DNA from: Luteipulveratus flavus | GTDB lineage: Bacteria; Actinomycetota; Actinomycetes; Actinomycetales; Dermatophilaceae | Reading direction: 5' to 3' (one strand) | DNA: 64,000 nt | Assembly: GCF_029080175.1 (NCBI RefSeq) | Contig: NZ_JARFJC010000022.1 | In this document: positions 8,745 to 17,270 of the stretch, one piece after another | Layout of the letters: each line of letters begins with the position of its first letter | Numbering within the stretch: the first letter of the stretch is position 1 | Position numbers and translations under genes: made by a program | Notes under the pieces: generated by a model | The model's input: the letters and a program-made list of their open reading frames with translations, nothing else | The model's database searches: none | What the model was told of the DNA's origin: nothing

Positions 8745-9746
8745 ATGAGCGACCTGTCCCTGCGCCTGCGCGATGCCCTCGACCGGTCGGCCGCCGGCGC
8801 GTCAACGGTAGCGCTGACGGCCGCCGTCGAGCGGCTGAGTGACCGATATCGGTCCGTCCGACCGGCCGGAGCGCCGATCCTCGCGGGGCCGGCGGAGGTG
8901 CTCGCGTACGCCGTGTACCGGATGCCCGCGACGTACGCGGCCGTCCGGCTGGCGCTGCGGCAGGGCGTACGCGCGGGGCTGGGGCCGATCGGTTCGGTCG
9001 CCGACCTCGGGGGCGGGACGGGCGCTGCAGTGTGGGCCGCGGCCGAGGCGCTGCCGGACCTGCGCGCGGCGACGGTGCTCGAGCAGGTCGCCGCCGCCCG
9101 CGATCTCGGCCGCACGATCGCCGCCGAGGACCTGGGGGAGACCTCGTGGCGGGACTGGCGGGTCGGCGAACCGGTGCCGTCGGCGGACCTGGTGAGCGCG
9201 GCGTACGTCCTCAGCGAGCTCACCGAGGAGCAGCAGGCGCGCCTGGTGGCGGACGCGATGGCGGCCGCCGGCGCCGCGGTCCTGGTCGTCGAGCCGGGTA
9301 CGCCGGACGGGCACCGCCGGGTGCTCGCCGCGCGGGAGCTGCTGCTGGCGGCGGGGTGGCAGGTGCTCGCGCCCTGCCCGCACGCCTTCGCGTGCCCGCT
9401 GGCCGACGGGGACTGGTGCCACTTCGCCGCCAGGGTGAACCGGTCGGCCCTGCACCGCCGGGTCAAGAGCGCCGAGCTCAGCCACGAGGACGAGAAGTTC
9501 TCCTACGTCCTCGCCGTCCGACGATCGACCCGGCAGGACGCCGGCGACGGAGCACGCGATGTCAGGTCGATCGTTCCGGTCGGACGCGTGGTCCGGCACC
9601 CGCTGAAACGCAAGGGGCTCGTCGAGCTCCAGCTGTGTCGCCCCGACGGGACCGCCGGCCGCGAGGTCGTTAGCAAGCGGCACGGCGCCGCGTACAAGGT
9701 CGCCCGTGACGTCGCTTGGGGCGACACCTGGCCGCCCGCCGACTGA
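8745..9746 (+). CDS. Rsm22-like rRNA small-subunit methyltransferase family protein
   Basis: A 333-aa SAM-dependent methyltransferase-like protein. The SAM loop is VADLGGGTGAAVWAAAEALP (about residues 86-105). The C-terminal cysteine cluster CPHAFACPLADGDWCHFAAR (about 212-231), followed by KFSYVLAVR, is the hallmark of the Rsm22 family. Mitochondrial members act on the small ribosomal subunit and bind an Fe-S cluster. The bacterial role is inferred from family membership only. The start ATG has no Shine-Dalgarno. A TAGGCT box lies about 10 nt upstream. Divergent from the PH-domain operon. Confidence 0.87.
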   Translation: MSDLSLRLRDALDRSAAGASTVALTAAVERLSDRYRSVRPAGAPILAGPAEVLAYAVYRMPATYAAVRLALRQGVRAGLGPIGSVADLGGGTGAAVWAAAEALPDLRAATVLEQVAAARDLGRTIAAEDLGETSWRDWRVGEPVPSADLVSAAYVLSELTEEQQARLVADAMAAAGAAVLVVEPGTPDGHRRVLAARELLLAAGWQVLAPCPHAFACPLADGDWCHFAARVNRSALHRRVKSAELSHEDEKFSYVLAVRRSTRQDAGDGARDVRSIVPVGRVVRHPLKRKGLVELQLCRPDGTAGREVVSKRHGAAYKVARDVAWGDTWPPAD

Positions 9747-9775
9747 CTGACCCGGCGCCCGGCTCCGGGGCTCGG

Positions 9776-9841
9776 CCCTTACTGCGTTTGGTGTTCCTGA
9801 CGCGGTTCGAACTGCGTCAGGAACACCAAACGCAGTAAGGG
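9776..9841. repeat. 66-nt intergenic inverted repeat (28-bp perfect arms)
   Basis: Arms 9776-9803 and 9814-9841 are exact complements (left arm begins CCCTTACTGCGTTTGG). The ten-base loop GGTTCGAACT is itself partly self-complementary. It lies between two same-strand genes (Rsm22-like, ends 9746; ArsR, starts 9911). It has no T-run. It may act as a U-less terminator or be a mobile hairpin element. Confidence 0.75.
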
Positions 9842-9910
9842 CGCGCAGGCGAGGGATACCGCCAAAGAAATGCTTGACGGTGGGCGCGAGGCTGCGGGAG
9901 ACTCCCCAAC

Positions 9911-10453
9911 ATGTCTTTGGGAGACGATGAGGACCGGATCGGCGAGCTGCGGGCCGTCGCCCACCCGGTCCGGCTGCAGATGCTGTCGCTGCTGACCGGC
10001 GCGGCGATGAGCGCCGCCGAGGTGGCGCGCGAGCTCGACATCACCCAGGCCAACGCGAGCTACCACGTCCGGGTGCTCGCCCGGAACGGGTTGCTGCGCG
10101 AGGCGGGGACCGAGAGCGTACGAGGCGGGGTCGCGAAGAAGTACCGGTACGTCGGCGAGGAGCGTCGGTCGGGCCGGCGCGTGTCCGAGGAGGACCAGGC
10201 GCTGCAGGTGGAGGCGTACGCGCAGGAGCTGCGCCGACGGCTGGCGGACCGCCGGACCGGCAGCCGGGGCATGTTCACCGACGCCGAGATGTGGGTGACG
10301 CCGGAGGTGTGGCAGAAGGTCGAGGCGCTCGTCCACGAGGCCACCGTGCTGGTCCACGAGGAGGCCCAGCCGCCGCGTACGGACGGGACCGTGAAGGTCA
10401 ACATGCAGGCGTTCCTGTTCGAGATGAACGACGGCCGGGAGGTTGACCGATGA
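9911..10453 (+). CDS. ArsR-like winged-helix transcriptional regulator
   Basis: A 180-aa regulator. The N-terminal winged helix (about residues 10-85) reads AVAHPVRLQMLSLLTGAAMSAAEVARELDITQANASYHVRVL, with a clear helix-turn-helix, and the wing is GLLREAGTESVRGGVAKKYRYV. The C-terminal half is a charged helical domain without a metal-binding cysteine pair, so a metal sensor is unlikely. The ATG at 9911 overlaps nothing upstream. The stop overlaps the start of the MFS transporter (ATGA), so the regulator very likely controls this two-gene operon, perhaps as a drug-responsive repressor (inference). Confidence 0.9.
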   Translation: MSLGDDEDRIGELRAVAHPVRLQMLSLLTGAAMSAAEVARELDITQANASYHVRVLARNGLLREAGTESVRGGVAKKYRYVGEERRSGRRVSEEDQALQVEAYAQELRRRLADRRTGSRGMFTDAEMWVTPEVWQKVEALVHEATVLVHEEAQPPRTDGTVKVNMQAFLFEMNDGREVDR

Positions 10454-11697
10454 AGATGGCCCGGTCCTGGGAAGCTCTGCAGGACAAACGCTTTCGCGCC
10501 TTCTTCATCGCGCGGACCACCTCCATGATCGGCACCTCGATGGCACCGGTCGCGCTGGCGTTCGCGGTCCTGCACGTCGACGAGCGAGCCGCCGCCCTCG
10601 GGCAGGTGATGGCCGCGCGGATGGTCGCGATGGTCGTCTTCCTCATGGTGGGCGGCGTGATCGCGGACCGCATGTCGCGCCGCACGCTGATCCAGGTCTC
10701 CCACACGCTGACGGCGCTCACTCAGGGCATCGTCGCCTGGCTGGTGATCAGCGGGCACGCGACGATTCCCCTGATCATCGCGATCGAGGCGGTCAACGGC
10801 GCGGTATCGGCGTTCTCGATGCCGGCCATGCAGGGGCTCGTCCCGCAGCTGGTCGAGCCCCGGCTCCTGCAGCAGGCGGACGCGCTGATGTCGTTCGCGC
10901 GCAACGGCACCATGATCATCGGACCGGTGCTCGCAGGTGTGGTGGTGGCCGGCCCGGGACCCGGCTGGGCGCTCGCGGTCGACGCGTGCACGTACGTCCT
11001 CGCGATCCTCGCGCTGTCCCGGATTGCGCTCCCGGCGGCCGTACGGCGCGGCTCGTCGATGGTCGCCGACCTGCGGGACGGCTGGACGGAGTTCACCCGG
11101 CGCGACTGGCTGTGGATCATCGTGGTCGTCTTCGGGTTCCTCAACGCGATCCACATCGGCGCCTGGATGGTGATCGGGCCTTACATCGCCAAGACCGACC
11201 CCGACCTCGGCGTCCACGGCTGGAGCCTGGTGCTCAGCGCGGAGGCGGTCGGTGCGGTGCTGATGACGGTGGTCCTGATGCGGCTCGACCTGCGTCGGCC
11301 GCTGCGGGCCGGCATGCTCGGCATCGCGCTGCTGTCCCTGCCGATCCTGGTGCTGGGCCTCGACCCACGCACGGTCGTCCTCATGCCGCTCGCGTTCGTC
11401 GCCGGCGCCGGAGCGCAGGTGTTCAGCACCGGCTGGAGCGTCGCCCTGATGGAGAACGTCCCGGAGCACGCGTTGTCCCGGGTGTCGTCGTACGACATGC
11501 TCGGTTCGTACGTCGCCATCCCGATCGGTACGACGGTGTTCGGCTGGCTGGCCGCGGTCGCGGACCCGCGCACGATCCTGGTCGTCACGGCGGTGACGTA
11601 CGGCGTGGTGTCACTCGCGACGCTCCTCGTCCCCGGCATCCGCCACCTGAGACGCGCGACAATCGTTGCAGCGCAGCAGGATTCGCCGGTCGGATAA
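10450..11697 (+). CDS. MFS transporter
   Basis: A 415-aa major facilitator with about 12 membrane segments. The start MKMARSWEALQDKRFRAFFIARTT is followed by GTSMAPVALAFAVLHV. The loop between TM2 and TM3 holds MVGGVIADRMSRRTLIQ, the MFS motif A. It belongs to the MFS group often annotated as enterobactin-exporter-like or multidrug efflux. The substrate is unknown. Coupled to the ArsR-like regulator by a 4-bp overlap. The gene ends 75 bp before the 3' end of upp, with a perfect palindrome between them. Confidence 0.9.
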   Translation: MKMARSWEALQDKRFRAFFIARTTSMIGTSMAPVALAFAVLHVDERAAALGQVMAARMVAMVVFLMVGGVIADRMSRRTLIQVSHTLTALTQGIVAWLVISGHATIPLIIAIEAVNGAVSAFSMPAMQGLVPQLVEPRLLQQADALMSFARNGTMIIGPVLAGVVVAGPGPGWALAVDACTYVLAILALSRIALPAAVRRGSSMVADLRDGWTEFTRRDWLWIIVVVFGFLNAIHIGAWMVIGPYIAKTDPDLGVHGWSLVLSAEAVGAVLMTVVLMRLDLRRPLRAGMLGIALLSLPILVLGLDPRTVVLMPLAFVAGAGAQVFSTGWSVALMENVPEHALSRVSSYDMLGSYVAIPIGTTVFGWLAAVADPRTILVVTAVTYGVVSLATLLVPGIRHLRRATIVAAQQDSPVG

Positions 11698-11710
11698 CGT
11701 CACCACCCAT

Positions 11711-11765
11711 CGGCGAAAGCTGGCGACGTGCACACGCATGCGTGTGCACGTCGCCAAGTTCTGCC
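11711..11765. repeat. Family A hairpin copy 1 (convergent site)
   Basis: Between the MFS gene and upp, which converge. Bases 11721-11756 form a perfect 36-bp palindrome with core GCACACGCATGCGTGTGC; partly paired CGGC and GCCG ends extend it to 55 bp. Location suggests a bidirectional terminator. The same layout recurs at 25878, 56429, 56491 and 59774. Confidence 0.8.
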
Positions 11766-11771
11766 GAGGGA

Positions 11772-12413
11772 CTACTGGGCGACGCCGTAGAGGCGGTCGC
11801 CCGCGTCGCCGAGGCCGGGGACGATGTAGCCGTGCTCGTTCAGCCGCTCGTCGACGGCGCCGGTGACGAGCGTGACCGGGACGTGCAGGTCGCCGATCTC
11901 CTGCTTCAGCGCCTCGATGCCCTCCGGCGCGCACAGCAGCGTGACGGCCGTGATGTCGTCGGCGCCGCGCTCGACCAGGTACTTGATCGACATGGCGAGC
12001 GTGCCGCCGGTCGCGAGCATCGGGTCGATCACATAGCACTGGCGGCCGGACAGGTCGTCGGGGAGCCGGTTCGCGTACGTCACGGCCTCGAGGGTCTCCT
12101 CGTTGCGGGCCATGCCGAGGAACCCGACCTCCGCCGACGGCAGCATCCGCACCATGCCCTCGAGCATGCCGAGCCCGGCGCGCAGGATCGGCACGACGAG
12201 CGGCTTGGGGTTGGCGAGCTTGATGCCGGTCGTCGGCGCCACCGGCGTCACGATGTCGAACGGCTCGACCCGGACCTCGCGGGTCGCCTCGTACGCGAGC
12301 AGCGTCATCAGCTCCTCGGCGAGCCGGCGGAACGTTGGGGAGTCGGTCTCCCGCGCCCGCAGGTACGTGAGCTTGTGGGCGATCAGCGGGTGGTCCGCGA
12401 CGATGACGCGCAT
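11772..12413 (-). CDS. upp: Uracil phosphoribosyltransferase
   Basis: Converts uracil and PRPP to UMP in pyrimidine salvage. The 213-aa protein has MRVIVADHPLIAHKLTYLR at the start, LVVPILRAGLGMLEGM, and the PRPP-binding loop DPMLATGGTLAMSI. It ends in the family-typical IVPGLGDAGDRLYG. The frame is open further upstream, but the ATG at 12413 gives a full-length, canonical N-terminus. It has a TAGAGT box exactly 7 nt before it, consistent with a leaderless mRNA. Divergent from tadA, whose GTG lies only 16 nt away, so the promoters must overlap. Confidence 0.97.
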   Translation of the reverse strand: MRVIVADHPLIAHKLTYLRARETDSPTFRRLAEELMTLLAYEATREVRVEPFDIVTPVAPTTGIKLANPKPLVVPILRAGLGMLEGMVRMLPSAEVGFLGMARNEETLEAVTYANRLPDDLSGRQCYVIDPMLATGGTLAMSIKYLVERGADDITAVTLLCAPEGIEALKQEIGDLHVPVTLVTGAVDERLNEHGYIVPGLGDAGDRLYGVAQ

Positions 12414-12420
12414 GGGCCAG

Positions 12421-12426
12421 ACTCTA
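12421..12426 (-). promoter_or_regulatory. Candidate -10 box for upp
   Basis: TAGAGT on the minus strand, 7 nt before the upp ATG. It lies between the two divergent start codons, so any tadA promoter must overlap it. Confidence 0.5.
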
Positions 12427-12429
12427 GCT

Positions 12430-12909
12430 GTGACCGATCTGCGCCCTCCCGCCTCGCATGCGGTGTACGAGCAGTGGATGGGCTCGGCGCTCGCGCTCGC
12501 CCGTTCGGCCGTGGCCGACGGTGACGTGCCCGTCGGTGCCGTGGTCGTCGACGCCGAGGGTGCCGTCCTCGGCGAGGGCCGCAACCGGCGTACGGCCGAG
12601 GGTGATCCGCTCGCGCACGCCGAGGTGCTGGCGCTGCGGGCCGCGGCGCAGGCGGGCGGGTCGTGGCGGCTGGACGACTGCACGCTCGTGGTGACGCTCG
12701 AGCCCTGTCCTATGTGCGCCGGTGCGGCGCTCCAGGCGCGGGTACGCCGGATCGTGCTCGGCGCGTGGGACGCCAAGGCCGGCGCGTGCGGCAGCGTCTG
12801 GGACGTCGCGCGCGAGCAGCGGGCACCGCACTGGGTCGAGGTCGTGGGCGGCATCCGCGAGCCGGAGTGCGCCGCGTTGCTGACCGACTTCTTCCGCGCC
12901 CGGCGCTGA
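12430..12909 (+). CDS. tadA: tRNA adenosine(34) deaminase
   Basis: Deaminates adenosine to inosine at the wobble position of tRNA-Arg(ACG). The 159-aa protein has the zinc deaminase motifs LAHAEVLAL (His63, catalytic Glu65) and EPCPMCAGAAL (Cys93, Cys96). The GTG at 12430 gives the expected length, and upstream in-frame starts lie inside upp on the other strand. Leaderless expression is likely because no ribosome-binding site fits between the divergent starts. Adjacent to upp, an arrangement common in actinobacteria. Confidence 0.95.
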   Translation: MTDLRPPASHAVYEQWMGSALALARSAVADGDVPVGAVVVDAEGAVLGEGRNRRTAEGDPLAHAEVLALRAAAQAGGSWRLDDCTLVVTLEPCPMCAGAALQARVRRIVLGAWDAKAGACGSVWDVAREQRAPHWVEVVGGIREPECAALLTDFFRARR

Positions 12910-12947
12910 CCCCCAGGTCGTCGTCACCCGGGCGGTCGCCGGTCCGG

Positions 12948-13289
12948 TCAGCGCGGGGCGCCAGGAGGCTTGAGCGGGTCGTGACCGACCCGCATCAACC
13001 CGTGCCGCCACCCGGTGTCGCCGGCCGTCGGCTCCAGGTCGTCGCGTCGCTGGCTGCGTACGCGGTCGACCACGGTCTGCATGGTGCGGGCGTCCTCGTC
13101 GGTCAGGTCGGTGCGCCGCTTGCCGAGGATGTGGACCACCTGACGCCCGAGGTGCGGCTCGTCCTGCTCGGGCACGCCCTCCGACCGCTCCTGCGACGCC
13201 TCCACCCGCAGCCAGTCCTCCAGCTCCGCGGACGTCATGTTGACCACCGTGTGGAACTCGCCCCACAGCTCGTCGCTGACCTCAGCCAT
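12948..13289 (-). CDS. DUF3140 domain-containing protein
   Basis: A 113-aa soluble protein, MAEVSDELWGEFHTVVNMTSAELEDWL, with a central VVHILGKRRTDLTDEDARTM block and a C-terminus ending GWRHGLMRVGHDPLK. This is the DUF3140 pattern. The function is unknown. The ATG at 13289 is the natural start of the family. Nothing in the neighbourhood explains its role. It converges with tadA (38-bp gap). Confidence 0.85.
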   Translation of the reverse strand: MAEVSDELWGEFHTVVNMTSAELEDWLRVEASQERSEGVPEQDEPHLGRQVVHILGKRRTDLTDEDARTMQTVVDRVRSQRRDDLEPTAGDTGWRHGLMRVGHDPLKPPGAPR

Positions 13290-13368
13290 CCGTCCTGCGC
13301 CTTTCGTCGACCCTCCGGAGCGATCACCTACCCACGGCGCCGACCGCCGAACCGCACCGGCCGCGGGG

Positions 13369-14040
13369 TCAGCTCGAGCCGCTGGTCGCGGCCGTCGCAG
13401 CAGCGGATGCCGCCACCGCGGCGGTGATGGCGGCCTGGGCGTCGGAGATCGCCTTGCTGACCGCGGCGCCCGCCCAGTCGCCCTCGGCGATCGTCTTCGC
13501 CTTCTTCTTCAGCGCCCGGCCGGACATCCCGGTGCCGTCGCCGAACAGCTTCGGTACGGCGCCGACCGCGTGGATCAAGGAGACCAAGGAGGCACTACGG
13601 GCCGTCGGCGCGGTGGAGCCGACGAGTACGGCGGTGAGGCCGTCGACGGCCGTACGCCGACCGGCCGTGTCGACGACGGGCCAGCGGGTCTGCGGGAAGA
13701 CGCCGAGCACCCGGCCGCGCTCGCGGTGGACGGCGCCGGCCGCGGCGAGGCTGTCGTGCAGCCGGTCCTGCAGGCCCTTGGCCACCTTGCCGAGCACGTC
13801 CTTGGGCTTCTTGCCCTCCCGGTCGGCGAACACGCCGAGCGCGGCGTCGAGGTGGGCGTTGCCGGTCGGCGCGGGGTCAGCCACCCGCAGCCGCCCCTTC
13901 CCGTCGACGGTCACCTTCTCCATCAGCGCGAGCTCGCACAGCAGGGCACCGGCCAGTCCCAGGCCGGTCTCGTTGCGGCCGGTGACCAGGCCGCCCCGGT
14001 CGTTCGTCAGCAGGAGCAACAGCTCTTCCGCGATCAGCAT
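13369..14040 (-). CDS. GPP34/GOLPH3-family protein
   Basis: A 223-aa protein beginning MLIAEELLLLLTNDRGG, then a LAGALLCELALMEKVTV block and several short helical segments. This is the N-terminal signature of the GPP34 (GOLPH3/Vps74) family, which in eukaryotes binds phosphatidylinositol 4-phosphate. The role of the many actinobacterial copies is unknown. The C-terminal 30 residues are alanine-rich. The ATG at 14040 fits the family start; longer frames upstream have shadow composition. Confidence 0.85.
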   Translation of the reverse strand: MLIAEELLLLLTNDRGGLVTGRNETGLGLAGALLCELALMEKVTVDGKGRLRVADPAPTGNAHLDAALGVFADREGKKPKDVLGKVAKGLQDRLHDSLAAAGAVHRERGRVLGVFPQTRWPVVDTAGRRTAVDGLTAVLVGSTAPTARSASLVSLIHAVGAVPKLFGDGTGMSGRALKKKAKTIAEGDWAGAAVSKAISDAQAAITAAVAASAAATAATSGSS

Positions 14041-14186
14041 GGCTCCACGGTAGGGAGAGCCGGCGGCGCGGTCATCCGTCCTGCGGCGGATCCTTCGGTC
14101 CACCTCTCGGACGGCTGTCACGGGGGTCGCCCGACGGCGCGCGACGCGGGTTACGCTCGCGTAACCCGACGCAGGAGGTGCACGAC

Positions 14187-15002
14187 ATGAGCACGATCCA
14201 GTACGCCCGCAAGGGCAGCGGTGAGCCGGTGGTGCTGATCCACGGCATCGGCCACCGACGCCAGGCGTGGGGTGAGGTGTTCGACCGCCTGGCCGAGTCG
14301 TACGACGTGGTTGCGGTCGACCTGCCGGGGCACGGCGAGTCGCCGACACCGCGCAAGCCGTACGGGTTCCGCCCCCTAAGCGTGGCCGAGCAGCTGGAGG
14401 AGCTGTTCGCCGACCTCGGCCTCGACCGCCCGCACGTCGTCGGCAACTCCCTCGGCGGCTACCTCTCGCTCCTGCTCGCCCGGCGCGGCAGCGTCGCATC
14501 CGCCACCGTGCTGTCACCGGGCGGGTTCTACACCGTCCTGGAGGGTGCACTCGGCGGTGGCCAGCTGGTCGCTCTCAAGCTCGCGTCGTACTCGCCGGCT
14601 CCGGTGCTGCGGCTGTTCGCGCGCACGCCGGCGCTGCGTCGGCTCAGCCAGGGATCGCTGTACGCGCGTACCGACACGCTCGACCCGGAGCTGGCCTACA
14701 GCGACTCGCTCAACCTGCGCCGGGCGCGCGGGTTCGCGCCGTTCTTCCGCCACCTGGTCGGTTCGCGGTTCGAGGGCGACGTGGTGGTGCCGGTGACGGT
14801 CGCCTGGGCTGCCAAGGACCGGATCCTCTTCCCGCACCAGGCGGGGCGCGCGCGGACGCGGCTGCCGGCGGCCACCCACACGTCGATCCCGGGCGCCGGG
14901 CACATCTCGATGCACGACGCGCCGGACCTGGTCGCGCGAATCGTCGTCGATCAGATCGAGGCGACCACCCGCCGGCCTGATCCGAGGGCGACCGTCTCGT
15001 AG
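14187..15002 (+). CDS. Alpha/beta hydrolase
   Basis: A 271-aa alpha/beta-hydrolase fold enzyme. Motifs are the oxyanion loop VVLIHGIGHRRQAW, DLPGHGES, the nucleophile elbow GNSLGGY (Ser in GxSxG), the acid in AAKDRILFP and the catalytic His in IPGAGHISM. The first in-frame start (14178) overlaps the Shine-Dalgarno AGGAGGTG at 14173-14180, so the ATG at 14187 is the start. The substrate is not predictable. Convergent with the flavin-binding protein gene downstream. Confidence 0.9.
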   Translation: MSTIQYARKGSGEPVVLIHGIGHRRQAWGEVFDRLAESYDVVAVDLPGHGESPTPRKPYGFRPLSVAEQLEELFADLGLDRPHVVGNSLGGYLSLLLARRGSVASATVLSPGGFYTVLEGALGGGQLVALKLASYSPAPVLRLFARTPALRRLSQGSLYARTDTLDPELAYSDSLNLRRARGFAPFFRHLVGSRFEGDVVVPVTVAWAAKDRILFPHQAGRARTRLPAATHTSIPGAGHISMHDAPDLVARIVVDQIEATTRRPDPRATVS

Positions 15003-15019
15003 GACGCGACGGTCCGGCG

Positions 15020-15511
15020 TCAGCGGGGGTCGCCTCGCTCGGCCACCAGGTCGGCCACGGCCTTCGGCAGGGTGTTCTCGAAGTCGATGAGCTTCGCCCA
15101 CGTCGGGGTCATGGTGATGACGGTCATCTGCTCGTAGAGCCCGCGCACGCCCGCCTCCCACCCCTCCATCTGGTCGGCAGGCACGACCTTGCGCGCCGCC
15201 TCGACGTACCCGTGCGGGATGCCGTCGACCAGCGCCAGCTCGACGGTTCCCCGTACGAGCAGGACGTTCGGGGGAAAGCCCTGCGTGTCGATGGTGATCG
15301 CGACCTGCGGATTCACTTGCAGAGCCTTGACTTTCGCCGATGTCGGGACGGTCCACATGACGATGGTGCTCCCGTCGAGGCCGAACCCGATCGGGATGGC
15401 ACGCGGTGCGCCGTCGAGACCGGTGTACGCGAGTCGCGCCGGGATCTCGGAGGCCATCAGCTCGCGGCTGAGCGGCTGGGCGAGGACCTCGGCAACCTGG
15501 GCGGCGTCCAT
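15020..15511 (-). CDS. Pyridoxamine 5'-phosphate oxidase-like flavin protein
   Basis: A 163-aa split-barrel flavin-binding protein. Features are LAYTGLDGAPRAIPIGFGLDG, STIVMWTVPTSAKVKALQVNPQVAITID, and LLVRGTVEL, typical of the PNPOx-like superfamily that binds FMN or F420. True PdxH activity is not implied. The ATG at 15511 has AAGGAG at a good distance; the frame extends further but without family similarity. No operon partner is obvious. Confidence 0.82.
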   Translation of the reverse strand: MDAAQVAEVLAQPLSRELMASEIPARLAYTGLDGAPRAIPIGFGLDGSTIVMWTVPTSAKVKALQVNPQVAITIDTQGFPPNVLLVRGTVELALVDGIPHGYVEAARKVVPADQMEGWEAGVRGLYEQMTVITMTPTWAKLIDFENTLPKAVADLVAERGDPR

Positions 15512-15770
15512 GTCAGTGCTCCTTCGTCTTCTGCGACGGTGCGGTCGACCGCCGACACGACCAGGACGGAGCGGGCGCTCCGATCTCGACACTGCCACCT
15601 CGATCGACGAACGACCGGTCGGGCGGGTGCTCGGGCTGGGCGCGTGCCCGGGGTGGCGATGTGTGACCGGTGGGGCGGGTGGTGGAGCTGGGGATGGTGA
15701 TGCAAGCGTCATGAGTGACCGGTCGGGCGCGTCGTCGAGCACGGTCGCCCGCACGGGAGCGCCGTAGGGT

Positions 15771-16070
15771 GTGGGCGCCGTTCCGGTCGGCGCCTACACG
15801 CTGCGGTGCGTCGAGTCAGCGCGCGAGGGAAGCCGCACGATCACGGTGCGTGGCACCTGGGGCGAGGGCACCGGTCTGAAGGCGATGGCCCGCAGGATGA
15901 CGGACGACGAGCTGCATCTGTCAGCATCGGAGAAGTACGAGATCGGCAAGGCCTCTCCCTCGTCCGCGACCGAAGGGCCCTTGACGGTGAGGCTGGACCG
16001 GTCGTACGTCGGTCAACGGATCTACGACGGGACGCGGCTGCTGGCCGCCTGCAAGCCGCTTCCGCACTAG
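15771..16070 (+). CDS. Hypothetical protein, 99 aa
   Basis: I do not recognise this protein. It starts at GTG 15771, has codon usage with mostly G/C third bases, and ends 14 nt before the start of the flavoprotein gene 16085, whose ribosome-binding site follows the stop directly. The middle, RMTDDELHLSASEKYEIG, is charged. There are three cysteines or fewer and no membrane segment. Position suggests an operon leader gene for the flavoprotein. A non-coding region is still possible. The region 15512-15770 before it holds no gene I can support. Confidence 0.5.
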   Translation: MGAVPVGAYTLRCVESAREGSRTITVRGTWGEGTGLKAMARRMTDDELHLSASEKYEIGKASPSSATEGPLTVRLDRSYVGQRIYDGTRLLAACKPLPH

Positions 16071-16084
16071 CAGGAAGGACCACG

Positions 16085-17269
16085 ATGGCCGCACCGACGG
16101 GCACCGCGAACGAGCCGTGGGACCTGGTCGTCGTGGGTGCCGGGCCGGCCGGAGCGACGGCCGCCATCGCGGCCCGGCACGCTCGACCCGAAGCGCGCGT
16201 CCTGCTGCTGGACCGCTCGGACTTCCCGCGCGACAAGGCGTGCGGCGACGGGATCGCGCCGCACGTGCTGGACGTGCTCGACCGGTTCGGGCTCGGCGAC
16301 GTGGTCGACGACTGGGCGCCGGTACCCGATCTCGAGCTCGCCCGTGGCGACCTGCTGACGCGCGGCACGATGCGCCGGCCGGCGCGCGTCGTACCCCGAG
16401 CGGTGTTCGACGCACGACTGGTCGACGCGGCGTGCGACGCCGGGGTGCAGCTGCGCCGGCACCGCGTACGCCACGTCGAGCCGCACCAGGACGGCGTCGT
16501 GCTCGACGACACGATCCACGCCAAGGTCGTCATCGGCGCGGACGGCGCCTCGTCGGTCGTACGGCGACAGCTCGGCCGGCCGCCCGCGCGGCGCCGGGCG
16601 CTCGCGATCCGCGGGTACGCACCCACCCGACGCGACCACGACGGCCTGCAGGTGATCCGGTTCGGCCAGCGCCGACAGCCCTCGTACGCCTGGGCTTTCG
16701 ACCGTGGCGACGGCTTGAGCAACATCGGGTACGGCGAGCTCGTCCAGCCGGGCGCGGACCTGACCCGCTCGGTCATGCTCGACCGCCTCGACGAGCTGCT
16801 GCCCGGCGTCGCCCAGGACGCCGCGGACTGGCGCGCCCACCACCTGCCGCTGTCCGAGGCGCGCTGGCACCAGCCGGACGGGCCCGTGCTGCTCGTCGGG
16901 GACGCGGCCGGCCTGATCAACCCCATGACCGGCGAGGGCATCTACTACGCCGTCGCGACGGGCGCGCTCGCCGGGGCAGTAGCCGCAGTCTCGGCGCCTG
17001 GCGCGGCCGGCGAACGGCATCGAATCCTGGTGCGCCGTCTGCTCGCTCGCCACCTGCTGAGCACCACCATCGGCAGCCGGCTGGCCGAGCGGCCGGGCGT
17101 CCTCGACGGCGGCCTGCGGGCCGCGACCGCCGATCAGCGCGTCTTCGACGACCTCGTCGAGATGGGTCTGGGCCGTGGGGTGCTCACGCCTCGCGTGCTC
17201 GCGGGCCTCGCGCGGTCGGTTCGCCCGTTCGCTCGCCGCGGGCCGACCCTCCACGTACCGGCCGGCTGA
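16085..17269 (+). CDS. Geranylgeranyl reductase family FAD-dependent oxidoreductase
   Basis: A 394-aa flavoprotein. The N-terminal dinucleotide-binding motif VVVGAGPAGATAAIAARHA is at about residues 14-32. FPRDKACGDGI follows, the conserved cysteine motif of the geranylgeranyl reductase group, and VLLVGDAAGLINPMTGEGIYYA (about 265-286) closes the FAD site. Family members reduce isoprenoid double bonds. The start ATG has AGGAAGGA eight nt upstream. It converges with the idi gene (1-bp gap), and with the UbiA, PKS and IDI genes nearby a role in reducing a prenyl group on a phenolic lipid is a reasonable inference. Confidence 0.87.
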   Translation: MAAPTGTANEPWDLVVVGAGPAGATAAIAARHARPEARVLLLDRSDFPRDKACGDGIAPHVLDVLDRFGLGDVVDDWAPVPDLELARGDLLTRGTMRRPARVVPRAVFDARLVDAACDAGVQLRRHRVRHVEPHQDGVVLDDTIHAKVVIGADGASSVVRRQLGRPPARRRALAIRGYAPTRRDHDGLQVIRFGQRRQPSYAWAFDRGDGLSNIGYGELVQPGADLTRSVMLDRLDELLPGVAQDAADWRAHHLPLSEARWHQPDGPVLLVGDAAGLINPMTGEGIYYAVATGALAGAVAAVSAPGAAGERHRILVRRLLARHLLSTTIGSRLAERPGVLDGGLRAATADQRVFDDLVEMGLGRGVLTPRVLAGLARSVRPFARRGPTLHVPAG

Positions 17270-17270
17270 C

